Source: Scleroderma bovista
Lineage: Eukaryota; Basidiomycota; Agaricomycetes; Boletales; Sclerodermataceae
NCBI GenBank assembly: GCA_037178675.1
Contig: JAYMGJ010000104.1
Span: 20,331-84,330 of the forward strand
Direction: 5' to 3'
Length of the DNA stretch: 64,000 bases
A program made the translations under genes and the position numbers. Below the pieces are notes generated by a model, which ran no database searches, was not told the origin of the DNA, and saw only the letters and a list, made by a program, of their open reading frames with translations. Of this stretch, positions 1 through 10,600 are shown piece after piece. The stretch's first letter is position 1. Each line of letters opens with the position of its first letter.

Positions 1-200
1 ATGTGCAGGGCACACAGGTTGTCGACATAAAGCTTGATGATAATAAAGCCAGCATCAGCTTACTGTGGGTGTTTGTCATCCACATCTTTATTTCCAGACA
101 CTCAATGACCTCCCAGAGTGTCCAGTGTTTCAAAGGCCAATTAGGTTGTTGCTCAGATATAGATATACTTCACATTGTAGACATCAGTAATCAACTCACT

Positions 201-440
201 CTATCTCATCCTAGGCACATCCTCCACTGTATCTGCCTCAATTACATTGTATCTAGTATTTGCTACTTTGAACGCAATTATTTCTACTTCTGCGATGGGG
301 ATGTCGTCGTGGAGCTGTTGTCCTACATTGGACTTCTTCAAAGGGGTGGATTGGTGTTCGCCATCGTCAGTATTGCTCTCTTCCTCTTCACTGCCTTCCT
401 CTGGCTCCTCTTGTCCCTCCTCTGCGTGGTCTTGGTTTAG
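201..440 (-). CDS. acidic coding-like exon, unknown protein (partial)
   Basis: On the minus strand an open frame of about 78 codons starts with a very Glu/Asp-rich stretch and passes into a more ordinary segment containing VEIIAFKVANTRYNVIEADT, ending at a TAG at 201-203. Composition is protein-like, unlike the repeat next to it. No start codon is visible before the upstream stop, so this would be an internal or last exon. I do not recognise the family; similar acidic segments occur in transposon accessory proteins, but that is only an inference. Confidence 0.25.
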   Translation of the reverse strand, partial: LNQDHAEEGQEEPEEGSEEEESNTDDGEHQSTPLKKSNVGQQLHDDIPIAEVEIIAFKVANTRYNVIEADTVEDVPRMR

Positions 441-544
441 TCATCGTTATCTGCATCATCGGAGGGAGGATGGGAGCGAGCGACGAAGTCATCCGGTATC
501 ACTAACTTTGTCCAATGCCTGTAGTCTCGTCACGGTAGGCTGTT

Positions 545-690
545 GCATGGGTCAACCCGCGGGTGTCACAGGCCAGACCCGCACCCGACCCGTGAAAAAC
601 CCGTACCCGCACGACGGGTACGGGTCAACACACAGGTTGGAGACAAAGCACCCGTGGGTATACCCTTCGCAGGTATACCCGACGGGTACT
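545..690. repeat. GGGT/ACCC-rich dispersed repeat, copy 1
   Basis: Alternating ACCCGCACCCGACCCGT and GGGTACGGGT blocks make a G-run/C-run-rich, partly palindromic segment. The same motif recurs at 2040-2150. Such GGGT-type repeats are often seen scattered in basidiomycete intergenic DNA. No coding potential is assigned. Confidence 0.6.
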
Positions 691-699
691 CGTCTTCGT

Positions 700-1870
700 C
701 GTCGCCTTAGTCGCGCTGGCGTGGACGCCCTGCCGTCGTCGTCGTCGTCGTCTCGCCATGGCATTTGCCATAGCGTCTCGTCGTCTTCGTCTTCGTCGTG
801 GCGCTGGTGCTGGTCGTGGGTCGTGCGCGCGTGCTGCGCTGGGAGGTGGTGGAGGTGATGGTGGCCGTCGTCGTCATCATCTCTGTGTGATGCGCTGCCG
901 CCGTTGTCGTTGTCGTCTCGCGTTTTGCCAGGCGCGTCTTGTCAGGTGGAGGTGGTGGCCGTTACCGTCGTCGCCGTGACCGTCCCCCTCCCCCTCCTCG
1001 TCCTCGTCCTCGTCATTGCTGTGGCCATGGCACTGGCTATGTGCTCCACCTCGTCGCTGTCGTCGTCGCAGGTGGGTGGTGGTGGTGGGCGCCTCATTGT
1101 GCTGCAGGCGTACGATGACGACGACGAACCTCAGCGTGCTGCTGAAGGTCGTCATCGTCGTCGTGCGTGCGTGCGTACGTGCTGCGGTGGGTGGTAGGTG
1201 GTGGTGGTGGTGGTAGGTGGAGGTGGAGGTGGAGTCCGTGTCCGTGTCCGTGTCCGTCGTCGTCGTCGTCGTCGTGCGTGCATGCGTGCGTACGTGCTGC
1301 GGTGGTAGGTGGTAGGTGGTTGTGGTGGTGACGGTGACGGTGGCCGTCGTTGTCGTTGTCGTTGTCGTGCGTGCGTGCGTACGTGCTGCAGTGGGTGGTG
1401 GTAGGTGGTGATGGTGGTGACGGTGTCCTCATCGTCGTCGTGTGTGCGTGCGTGCGTGCGTGCGTGCGTACGCACGTGCTGCGGTGGTGGTGGTGGTGGC
1501 CGTGGCCGCCATCATCGTGCGTGCGTGCGTGCTGCACTGAGAGGTGGTGGGAGGTGGTGGTGACAGTGACCCTCGTCGTCGTCGCGCGTGCGTGCATACT
1601 GTACTGGAAGGTGGTGACGGTGGCCTTCGTCGTCGTCGTCGTCGTCCGTCCGTCGTGCATGGTCGGGGGTTGTGGTTGGTGTTGTCGCCGTCGACAATGC
1701 TGGTGGTGGCTGTGGCTGTCGTCGTCGTGGTCGGTGTCGTCATGTTAATGGTGGGTGGTGTCGTCGCCGACATTCGTGACCGTGGTCGTGGACCTCGTGG
1801 TCAATGTGGTGGTTGAGGGGGGAGGTGGTGGTGGTGTTCGAGGTGGTGGCGATGGTGGTGGTTGGCGTCA
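700..1870. repeat. GTC/GTG trinucleotide-rich low-complexity block
   Basis: About 1.2 kb of degenerate (CGT)n, (GTG)n, (GTGC)n and (GGTGGT)n runs. It includes recurrent units built on GTGCGTGCGTACGTGCTGC followed by GGTGGTAGGTGGT, roughly every 90-110 bp, so it is a decayed minisatellite on top of microsatellite. All frames stay open because the repeats lack stop codons; none of these frames is treated as a gene. Confidence 0.7.
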
Positions 1871-2039
1871 CCGCTATTTGCGAGAGTCAACATACAGATC
1901 AGCTCAAGAAGACTTACCTTTTGTGCAGGATGGCGCTGAGGGAGCGCAGACGAACCTGAACGAGTCAGTTGAGTCCCAGTGAGGACTTACCTTGCATGCA
2001 GTGGCAGTGGCAGTGCACAATGCAGCGCGGTCGAATGAC

Positions 2040-2150
2040 ACCGCCGCAATTTCCATTCTGGGTTGGGTACGGGTTGGGTACGGGTTTGGCACGGGTCCAC
2101 AAATCCCAACCCGCACCCGACCCGAATAGGACCCGAACCCGTGCTCTTGG
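2040..2150. repeat. GGGT/ACCC-rich dispersed repeat, copy 2
   Basis: GGGTTGGGTACGGGTTGGG on one side and ACCCGCACCCGACCC on the other form an imperfect hairpin. Together with copy 1 it brackets the low-complexity block. It appears to abut a decayed minus-strand coding fragment at 2165-2425. Confidence 0.6.
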
Positions 2151-2164
2151 CCTTGAATAAGCTT

Positions 2165-2425
2165 TGTTGACTCTCTTGTGAGATACAATTTGTTTGAGAA
2201 CCGGTGGAAACATGAAAAATTCATCGGGTGATCTGGCAAATAGCTTTCGCACAGCGTTAACGACGACGTATTGTAGCTGGACATGGCTCTCAAGGGGGCC
2301 AAATGTGGCAAAAGGGTGGCGATGGTGGAGTGCAATGCAAGATTGTTTGAGTCCCCGAAGCGACAGATGAGTGCCTTTAACTCGGGCATAGGCAGAAGAT
2401 GGTACTTGAAGGTGTTACGTCTGAA
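2165..2425 (-). pseudogene. frameshifted helical (HEAT/adaptin-like?) protein fragment
   Basis: Two minus-strand frames join if one base is added in the C run near 2295. The first part reads ICRFGDSNNLALHSTIATLL and the second VQLQYVVVNAVRKLFARSPD. The alternation of hydrophobic residues and the phrase VQYV..N.. are reminiscent of adaptin/HEAT-repeat proteins, but the fragment is too short to name. It has no start or stop of its own and runs into GGGT repeat. Alternative: chance open frames. Confidence 0.2.
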
Positions 2426-2531
2426 TAACTATAAAAGATGTGTCAATGGGCGAACCGTAGACACCATGAAATCCAGTGCAAAGACATACCTTGTTCACAT
2501 TAGTTTGAGAAACAACTCGCAAGGGCTTTCA

Positions 2532-4566
2532 TTATGGATCTTCGAGCTGTTTCAGGCCCGAAAGCTCCGGTATGAGCCTGAATTTCCCTTGACCGAAAAG
2601 AAAGTGCCAATCTGATCTCACTAGTGTTGGATGAGCATAGGGATAGAAGACAAGTCAGTCACTTTCTAGTGTTACTCACGATGAATCAAGTTGCGGGTTG
2701 AATCGAGGTCGAAGTTCCCGGGTAGACCCCATGCATACTCCAATTTCGTGAGCTAAAAACGGATCAGGACAAGACGTGACAGGGTGAAAGTGGCTCACCT
2801 CGAGAGGACCCGTTGCACTGAGTATCAAGTGGCATACGTTGATCGCGTCAGCCAAGTTCATGAGTAAACATCGACCTTTATGCAGGTCAGCTTCGCATGC
2901 CCTGATCTTCTGTCTTGTGTCTACTGAAGAACCCCACTTGCATTTTTCTGGTGTCAGTGTTCTTGGAGGGATGTTGCTCATTGCGTTCCGCGTTCGGATC
3001 GTAACTTGGGGACTCATGGGGAGCGCTGGAGTCTTCCTGAATGGATGGAAGAGTCAGCGCCTTGCTTTTGTCCTGCGGGGACCAGGTGGTGAAGGCGTTG
3101 ACATTATCAGAGCTGTACTGCCAATCAGCACTTGGGCAATAGCGCAATGCGAACAGAGTATCTCACCAAATACGCAAGATAGCAATGCTGTCATCGCGTC
3201 GCCCAATTTTGACACACCGTGCAAAGCCACACACCTGCTTGAAAATGACGAGACTGCCACTTCGGACAATGGCAACGATTGAATGGTTTTTTCTTGTGCG
3301 GGAGCAGGTCACTTGGTTGAGACAGGGACATCCAAGACAGGGCAGCATGCAGAAAAGTCGAGAGTCTGACGGTAGCAGATGATGCGCCAAAAAGTGTGGA
3401 ATCAGGCTCACCTGCCTCGGCAATCTCCGACTGGAAACTGTGGGTTGAAGGGCGTAGAACGCAACAGTTGGAAGCGGCTTCAAGGCGAGATGAAAGGAGA
3501 CACTACTCAAGGTTGCTATTTCCCGTGAATCGAGCGACATGTGTGCGTAATGTACATGCCAAACACAGAAGAACAGTTCACAAAGCGACCCCTTTCCCTC
3601 ATGTCCCAGGGTCTTTTTTTCGCGGTAGATCACAGATAATATGCGAGGTGGTTGACGTAAGTGTGCGTGCCCATGCCCCTCCCAGACAGGTCCACCGCGT
3701 GTCTTCGAACATCTGCCTCGAGTGAGAAGGCAGACGAGGAGTGGTATGCATCATCTGGGCTGTGTCTGCCCAGCAGCTTGCGCAGGTCCGCATTCTAGAA
3801 AACGGAGTGAGCACCGGGCATGCGGTCAGGGACAAGCCACACACCGAGCGATCGAGCTCCAGCAGCTTCAATTTGGACTGTGTTGCATCGTGTTGGAGGC
3901 CCGAGACCATGCTCTGGATGACGAGTTCAAGGGGGAAGATCGTGATGAACATGCTACATAATTGACGTACCTTGGCTGTTTTTGAGTTCAGGCCGCGGTA
4001 AGGTTCAAGACGACTAAACGGGACCGGATACAGCCCAAATCCGAGCAGATGATTGTGAAGGCGATCGATATGCGCTTCGAGGGATGCGGTGTATATGGTA
4101 CGTCTATGGGGTGCACCCATGGTCGATCTAGAGACATGTAATACACTCAATGTCGCACACACGAAAAGGATGGCAAGCGAGATAAGACGGACAATTCCTG
4201 GGGGGAGAACAGCTGCTTTTCGAGCACATGATTCCAGATCTTGCGATGCTTCGAGCTGTCTTTCTTGGCATGAAGGCGGGCGTAGGGATGTGGAATGGTA
4301 ATTCTGGAGTCAGGACGGTCGTCCAGCGGTGCAGCGAGCGGGATTTCTATTCCGGACTCGGGAAAACTGATGGTCGAGTGTCTGGAGGAGTGCCTCTTGG
4401 TGCCAAAGGGTGCGTGCAACGCGATATCTGGCGGGGGATAGGCGTCAGACTGGTACATCGAGTGGGCGACAGGGGGGGAGCCGCTTGGGGACGAGGCGGA
4501 TGAGGTGGACGCAGAGGCAGACGAGGGGAACGCGACGCTGACAGGGAAGTAGAGCTGACCGGGCAT
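2532..4566 (-). CDS. conserved-looking coiled-coil protein, unknown function
   Basis: A multi-exon minus-strand gene. Exon 1 starts at the ATG at 4566-4564 and encodes a Ser/Ala/Pro-rich N-terminus followed by RITIPHPYARLHAKKDSSKH. After a short intron come TMGAPHRRTIYTASLEAHID and a charged helix (RLHNHLLGFGLYPVPFSRLE), then exons with GLQHDATQSKLKLLELDRS and NADLRKLLGRHSPDD, which look like a coiled coil. Downstream exon-like pieces contain EADLHKGRCLLMNLADAINV and a final segment FRLIPELSGLKQLEDP before a TAA at 2532-2534. Several introns are inferred, so the 3' half is approximate. I do not recognise a named domain. The gene is divergent from the 4737 gene across 170 bp. Confidence 0.5.
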
Positions 4567-4736
4567 GACGAGAGCAATGGGGGAGAGCAGAGAAATTAAA
4601 TAGAGGTAGGGCTGACCCGAAAAGGAAAGGGTCTCCGAGTCGGAGCAAGTACTTCTTTGTCCTCGGACTCGGGTCTCACAGATCCTGGCTTTTTTATTTA
4701 AGCACCCCTCCCCATCTCTGTCTCCTCATCATCCCA
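4567..4736. promoter_or_regulatory. shared divergent promoter region
   Basis: The 170-bp gap separates the start codons of two divergently transcribed genes. It contains a T-rich run with a TTTTTTATTTA motif at about 4690-4700 followed by a pyrimidine-rich stretch, arranged as expected for the plus-strand gene. A role as a bidirectional promoter is inferred from layout only. Confidence 0.35.
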
Positions 4737-5528
4737 ATGCTCCCCTACACATACCACCCACAGATACCCTTCCAAACCCCCTCAGAACTCCTCGGCACCA
4801 TTGCCCCCCCGGCCCCCTTCCCCCTTCCCCCCTCCGCCCATTCCCAGGAGGGCGTCGCGAGAAACCACCGCGAACAGGACAAAGACACAGCGCAAGGCTC
4901 GCCAGCGTGCTGTCTCCGAGGAAATTGGTTTTGTCCCAACCGACCCGTATGTCCTCGACCACTTTGCTGCGATACTGATCCACACCGTGTTCGCACTCAG
5001 CGACTCCATCTCATCCCACGAAAAGAAACGCCACTATCTGGAATGCCTTGAGCATTACGTCCTCTACCTGCACGAGCAGCTCAGGCTCGTCCAGATACCC
5101 CCGCTGGCCCTTGAACGGGTCTCGACCTACAGGGGCCTCTCCTCACGCAGCATCCGCACACTCCTTGTCTACATGCAGAACGTCAACAAGGCCCTCCACC
5201 AAAACATCCTTGCAGAGGAACAAATCGTTGGTATCCACTCCATTTCCTCTCCTTGTCATTGTGTTTACGTTTGCCACAGTTCTTGGATCTGTCAGCCAAT
5301 GTCAAGGCCGCTCACAGCCCAGGTATCCCTCAGCGAAGCCCCTCTGCTGACGTTGTCGCCACATCACTGCCCGATCAGGTATTCTCCAGTTTTTTGCATC
5401 GTTATGTGTCACAATGTGCGCATGCCCGATGCATCCAAGTGGTTCTCCAGCACCACTACGCCATTTCTACGCAGGTTGGGCTTCCAGTTGACAAGTTCAG
5501 CGGTTGTGGTCCGGTGTGCTTATCTTGA
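4737..5528 (+). CDS. conserved-looking basidiomycete protein, unknown; frame slip in poly-C
   Basis: The start ATG at 4737 opens a Pro-rich N-terminus. The convincing part (FVPTDPYVLDHFAAILIHTV, ECLEHYVLYLHEQLRLV, STYRGLSSRSIRTLLVYMQN) lies in another frame from about 4850. The switch coincides with C runs at 4803-4840, so either a 1-2 nt indel or a missed intron separates them. A likely intron 5227-5279 (donor GTTGGT, acceptor CACAG) joins to FLDLSANVKAAHSPGIPQRS, an exon ending at 5378. Further exons after 5379 are unclear, so the end is approximate. The predicted protein is mostly helical. Family and function are not recognised. Confidence 0.45.
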
Positions 5529-5599
5529 CGGTTTCTTGTGCGTTTGCAGCTCTATGCGTGCCATCTCGAATGCTTGCAATGCCTCTGTGCCAACTTGGC

Positions 5600-6540
5600 A
5601 CGTCTGTTTAGTTTTCAAGGCTATCCAGCCCAACTACGCCACATCTCATATGCCCAGCATCAAAAATCACGCCTGCACCACCATTGTTGTCTCCAGCAAC
5701 CGTCTCGCTGGTGTTCAATGCCGTCGATGCTTTTGCCTGATCTCTCGACTCATCCGCATCACCATTCGATGCATCCGCTAGACTCCCAGCACCTTCGACT
5801 TCACCCACTTGCGTTTTCGTGCTCCCGCACACATGTGGTGTTGTTTTACTGTTGCGGATACAAGTTTCTCCCACTCGCCCTGGCCATCCCTAGCCTACGG
5901 GTATCTGCACCATTATTCCTGTCTCGTTAGCACCTGCATGCTTGCCCATAGCGTCCTTATAGCTCTCGGACTCTCATCTGCTAGCCCCTGCAAGCTTGCT
6001 TGAGCTGTCCGCATGCTCTATGGCGCTGCTCAATGTGCTCGTGCTGTCCTTTGAGTTTGTGATTCCACCCCTTGCACACCATGTCCACTCCCCTCGGGCA
6101 GCACTCCATGTGCGTTGGGTATGTTTCCAGTGATGTTTCTATTGCACTGACATCTTTCATGGCAGTGGCACTAGCTAGGGCTGTGATTGACATTTGTTCG
6201 CCATCTCATTGCCCTTATCGATTCTGCTGACCCCCTTTGCCGGTCCTCTCCCAGGGAAGGCCCTTCTGTCGACGTCTGCGACCTTTCTGACCACCTTGAT
6301 TCTCCCATCCGTGCCCTATGTGATCACGTTGCTTTCTGTTGCCTGCCACTCACACTCGTGTGGCTCGCTTTCAACTGGTAGGTGCCCAAGTGCATCTTGA
6401 TGCGACTCATTTCGACTGGTCATAGCCATTTCTCTTGTAGTTGTGTTGTTCGTAGGGGGGTTCTCCTTTCCAGGTATTCTGACAATTTCTTGTGCGTGCA
6501 CAGGTGCATTCAATGCGCTGCATGTCCTAATAGTGAATAA
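5600..6540 (-). other. degenerate coding-like stretch, low-complexity protein
   Basis: Minus-strand frames interrupted by several stops read like a disordered Thr/Asn/Ser/Ala/Gly-rich protein, for example GSLADASNGDADESRDQAKA near 5700 and VRIPGKENPPTNNTTTREMA near 6460. They may be remnants of a single decayed gene or a chance effect of CA-rich DNA. From 6541 to 6966 I see only CA/CC-rich sequence with no convincing gene. Confidence 0.2.
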
Positions 6541-6966
6541 TTTCTAGGAACCCCACCTCTTCACCTCTCGCGTCGATCGACACCACAGCAAGCAAGCAAG
6601 TACACACGTACAGTGACCAATACTGCAAGGTTGCCTGCGACCCCCACCTCCACCTTTTTGTCATGTCGACCACCACCACAGCATGCATGCATGCAGTGCT
6701 GCCACAGCGACAGACGACAACAGACACCTGTGCCGCCAGCCAGCCTTTTGACTACTAGCTGCGAACGATGGTGATGCTGACGATGGCACACAACATATAG
6801 TTTTTAGGTCCAGGTCAATGAACAGGTAGGGGACAAAGTATATCCATGGACAAGTATGCAGTACCTGACAGGTACGTTTATTGCATACATACATAGGAAC
6901 CTACTACTTGTCGCTTGACCAAGGAAAGTTCATGCGCTGGCACTTCACCCGCTATCGTGAGCAGAG

Positions 6967-7434
6967 GTTAATTTGGGAGACTTTACCCTCTACTTCCTTG
7001 CATATGACGACGAAAATCTCTCACCCGAGGAGAAGAGCAGCGTGTTTGCGCGTCAAGGTGGAGCCCTCCCTTCCCACTACCTCCCAGATGCCGACTGAGA
7101 TATTGATATTTCAGGCGTCCTTGAACTGACGCACAATCATGGCACCGAGTCAGATCCTGATTTCAAGGGTTACTCCAGTGGAAACAATGAACCCGGTAAA
7201 GGCTTCGGCCACATCGCTATCACGGTGGCCAACGTAGATGCGGCGTGTGTGCGCTTCGAGGAGCTAGGCGTCCAGTTCAAGAAGCGCCTCACCGATGGTA
7301 AGATGAAGAACATTGCATTTATCTTGGATCCTGATGGGTGAGTCGTCTGCTCGTGTACTAGAATGATTCATGATTCATGCACGGTGGCTGGCAGGTACTG
7401 GATTGAGGTTGTACCCCATAGGCTCGAAATTTAA
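6967..7434 (+). pseudogene. glyoxalase I (lactoylglutathione lyase), 5'-truncated
   Basis: Lactoylglutathione lyase converts the methylglyoxal-glutathione hemithioacetal to S-lactoylglutathione using a Zn/Ni site. Three exons are clear: 6967-7057 (VNLGDFTLYFLAYDDENLSP), 7115-7337 ([39 protein letters not shown]) and 7395-7434 (YWIEVVPHRLEI, stop 7432-7434). Three of the four known metal ligands are visible by family comparison: Glu in ELTHN, His in GFGHI and Glu in YWIE. The N-terminal part that would supply the first ligand (Gln) and the first beta-alpha unit is not found in the roughly 400 bp upstream, which is repeat-rich. Intron donor GTGGAG at 7058 is weak. Best read as a truncated gene copy; a distant first exon cannot be excluded. 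Confidence 0.8.
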
Positions 7435-7686
7435 GTATGCAGGACTGAATTTGAAGGAAGGTTTGTAGTCATACACTCAAAAGCACATTTACTTGACCAC
7501 CCATCAATAAGTCGGAAGGGGTAATTGTTTTAAGAAATGCGTTCTGGTCTGAAAGTACTATTTCATTTCGAATATGTAAAACCATACTATGTACAAGTGG
7601 AGCGCTAGGAACAACTAGCAAATAGCACAAGCTCACAAACAAGATGTTAATAAGTGTACGTAAACAAGTCAGGAAGAATAAGGATA

Positions 7687-10600
7687 CTAACTACCAATCA
7701 AAGATGAAAGGGCATGAAGTGTTCGTCCATCGATACCACCATGGTTCCGAAGAGCTGTTAAAACAGCAGTCGAGTCTTTTGCCACAGCCTTGGCTGCGAG
7801 TGCGGATGCAGCGTTCTCCAGTCGCGTGATCAAAGAATCGAGCAACATCATGAATTCGATGTCCGTCATCTTTTCATTCATAGGGGGAAGTAAGACGTTC
7901 ACGTCACAATGTTGATATGCAGTTCCATCTTCCACAAGCTCCTGTGTGCCGTTTCGGCTTGGTTCGGCCGGTGGCCTGAAGACGCGTGAGGATGCAAGTG
8001 CTTCGAAGCGTAGACACAATACTGCAAGCTCCTTGATCTGATTCACAGTCCATTGCACCCTGGCAGGTGCCACCGAGGTAGCCATAGACGCTGCGTTCGG
8101 CTCCTGCCTCCCCACCACCTGTGTAGGATATATGAGCGATACCATTTCAGGAGCCTCAAGGCCCTTGAGTTTGATCTCGCCGACGGGGATAACTTCGATT
8201 CCCATCCTCCGGATTCCATTGATGGCTTGGGGTGGCTGGGACTTTGAGTACTCCGTCGCAGGTCCCATCCTCGTGATGCGGGCGTCAATCTCACGGACGA
8301 CATCCGCACTGCACATGATTTGTCCACCTCCAGCGTGCCCGCAGATTCGGGCAGCACGTATGACCATAGGCCCAAAGTAATCCATCCGATTGGTGATGGG
8401 GTCTGGCTCGCATACAGGCACACCGCAGTGAAGTCCCATGCGTACGGACAGCCCGCGCGCGATTACGTTGCCCTCAGCATCAGACACCTCCCTACCCTCG
8501 TGACATTCCAAAATCTCCAATGGCCATTGTTCGTGTAGCAATTGAAGTTGGATAATTAGACACCACCACAACGCAGCAAGAGTTGTTGGGAATGAACACA
8601 TGAAAGCGTCGCCTTCCGTCTTGACGACATACCCACCACATATGCGCAGATATCTCCGCAGGAGATTGTTGTGCAGCCGCATCGCAGTCGGCATCCCTGG
8701 GTTGGTGTCCCAAAGCTGTGTGGAGTTGCGAATGTCGGTGAATACCAAACACAAATGGCCCACCGGAGGTGACACCTCCCCGTCCAGTCTGGCGATCGTT
8801 CGATCAGAAATATCAGCCTTTTTCGCTCCACGTTTCTTCGTCGAGCTGTATGCATCCCGGTCGAGCGCCGTGTCGATGTCAAGCTGCTCTGATTGGAACA
8901 AATCCGCAACACAAATGACCATGATCATTATGCTGCCATCAGACCCATAGCTGATCGCAAAGTCACGTAGTTTCTGTGCTGCAATCATCGGGTCCGGCAT
9001 CTCGGGGCGTGCTATGTCAACGGCTGTTTGGTACGAGATGTAATCCCACAAGCCGCTGTTTGCGATAATGACGAACTCATCTTGCTCTGTAAGTTGTCGC
9101 TCGCACACGTCCGGACGAGAATTTACGACAGGGAAGTCATGAAAGAATCCAAACGCACGAGATGTGTCAAGGGAGTCATGGATGAGGCCTTTGGGAGAGA
9201 TCCATCCCTCGGCATTACGGATTCGGTGTGTCTCGTCGCGATCGAAAGGGTCGTGCCTTTTTGAGATGAGCGTCGCGCTGCCATGGCATGATATCACGGC
9301 CAACGCCTGACCCGCATTAGCTACATAGAGTGTCTTCCCGATGAAGTAGAGTACAATTCCTTCCGCGCCGGTGCCCCGATACGATCCGTCGAAGGTGGTC
9401 GTCGCGCCAGTCGACCCGCTAGCTTGGGACATCTTGCGGTGTGATGACACATCAGAATATAAAGAGTCGTGGAGCATCTTGTTCAGCCTCAAGAAGGTCC
9501 TCCTCAATGCGTCGGTCACATTTTCCCCCTTTGTTGTATCCAACTTCTTCAAGTGATCAGTGAACTGATTCACGAAGTTGTCCTGGAGGAACTTGGATAG
9601 GTGGTTGTTACTCAAGGGCGCATGCGTGCGCCCAAACATCGCAAAGACGGCCTGGTCCTGGTCCTGATTTCCCTGAAAGTTCGGGTGAACGAGGTCGAAC
9701 ATAGTAGGGTATCCGCTCAGCCCGAGGTTATCGGCAATACCGTATGACATTTTATTCACTTCAGATAGCGATGTACGCACGCGGCGGTTTACGCTCTCGT
9801 CTGGAATGTTTGGGGCAAATGTCGTCGTGACGTCTATCAGGCCCAGCACGCGCAGCTGGTGTAGCTCAGAAAAATCGGCGAGGAGGCGTCTGTTGTCCTC
9901 TTCGTCGGTCGAACGGCGTTTTACAGCTGTGTTTTCGGGTTTAATTTCCAGCCGTTTGTTTCCAGAGAGGTTGAGGTACTTAAGGTTTTGATTGAAATTC
10001 CTGTAGTGCATATTAGTACATGCCCAAGCGACGGAAAAGTACAAATACACTTACCAATTCCAATCAAATTCCCAATTATTGATATTATACCTCAGAGCAT
10101 TGCTACCCACATCGAGAACCGTTAGACTCTGCACTTTGCCCAGCTCGTGCGGTAGGGTCTGCAGCTTGTTCCCATTCAAGAACAGCACGGATAGCCGACC
10201 TAGCCTGTACAAATCTTCCGTTGGGATACATGTGAGCTGGTTCCCACTTAGGTAGAGCTCCTCGAGTTTGCACAAGCCCCGAAAGAATGTAGCAGGAATC
10301 TCCTGGATATCGTTAAACGATAGGTTAAGTACGCGCAGCTCTTTCAGGACCATGAATGGGGGAAGAGATTCATTGGTCAGACGATTCTCGCCGACATAGA
10401 GGCGCTCGAGCGAGTACGCGAGCAGTGGAGCTGGCTGGGCAGGTGGCGGATTCTGTAGCGAAGGCTCTGTTAAGAGGTTGCGAACGGCATAATATCGTCT
10501 GCTAGGAAGCGCGGGTGGCACGTCGAGTGTGATGCCAGTGCCAGGAGGGTCATGCCATAATTCCAGTAAGTTTGAAGTGACATTGATCGTGGTGAGCGAT

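Noticed and set aside
1094..1773. Thr/His/Arg-rich frames of 107-188 codons
   Set aside because: Produced by trinucleotide-rich DNA without stop codons.
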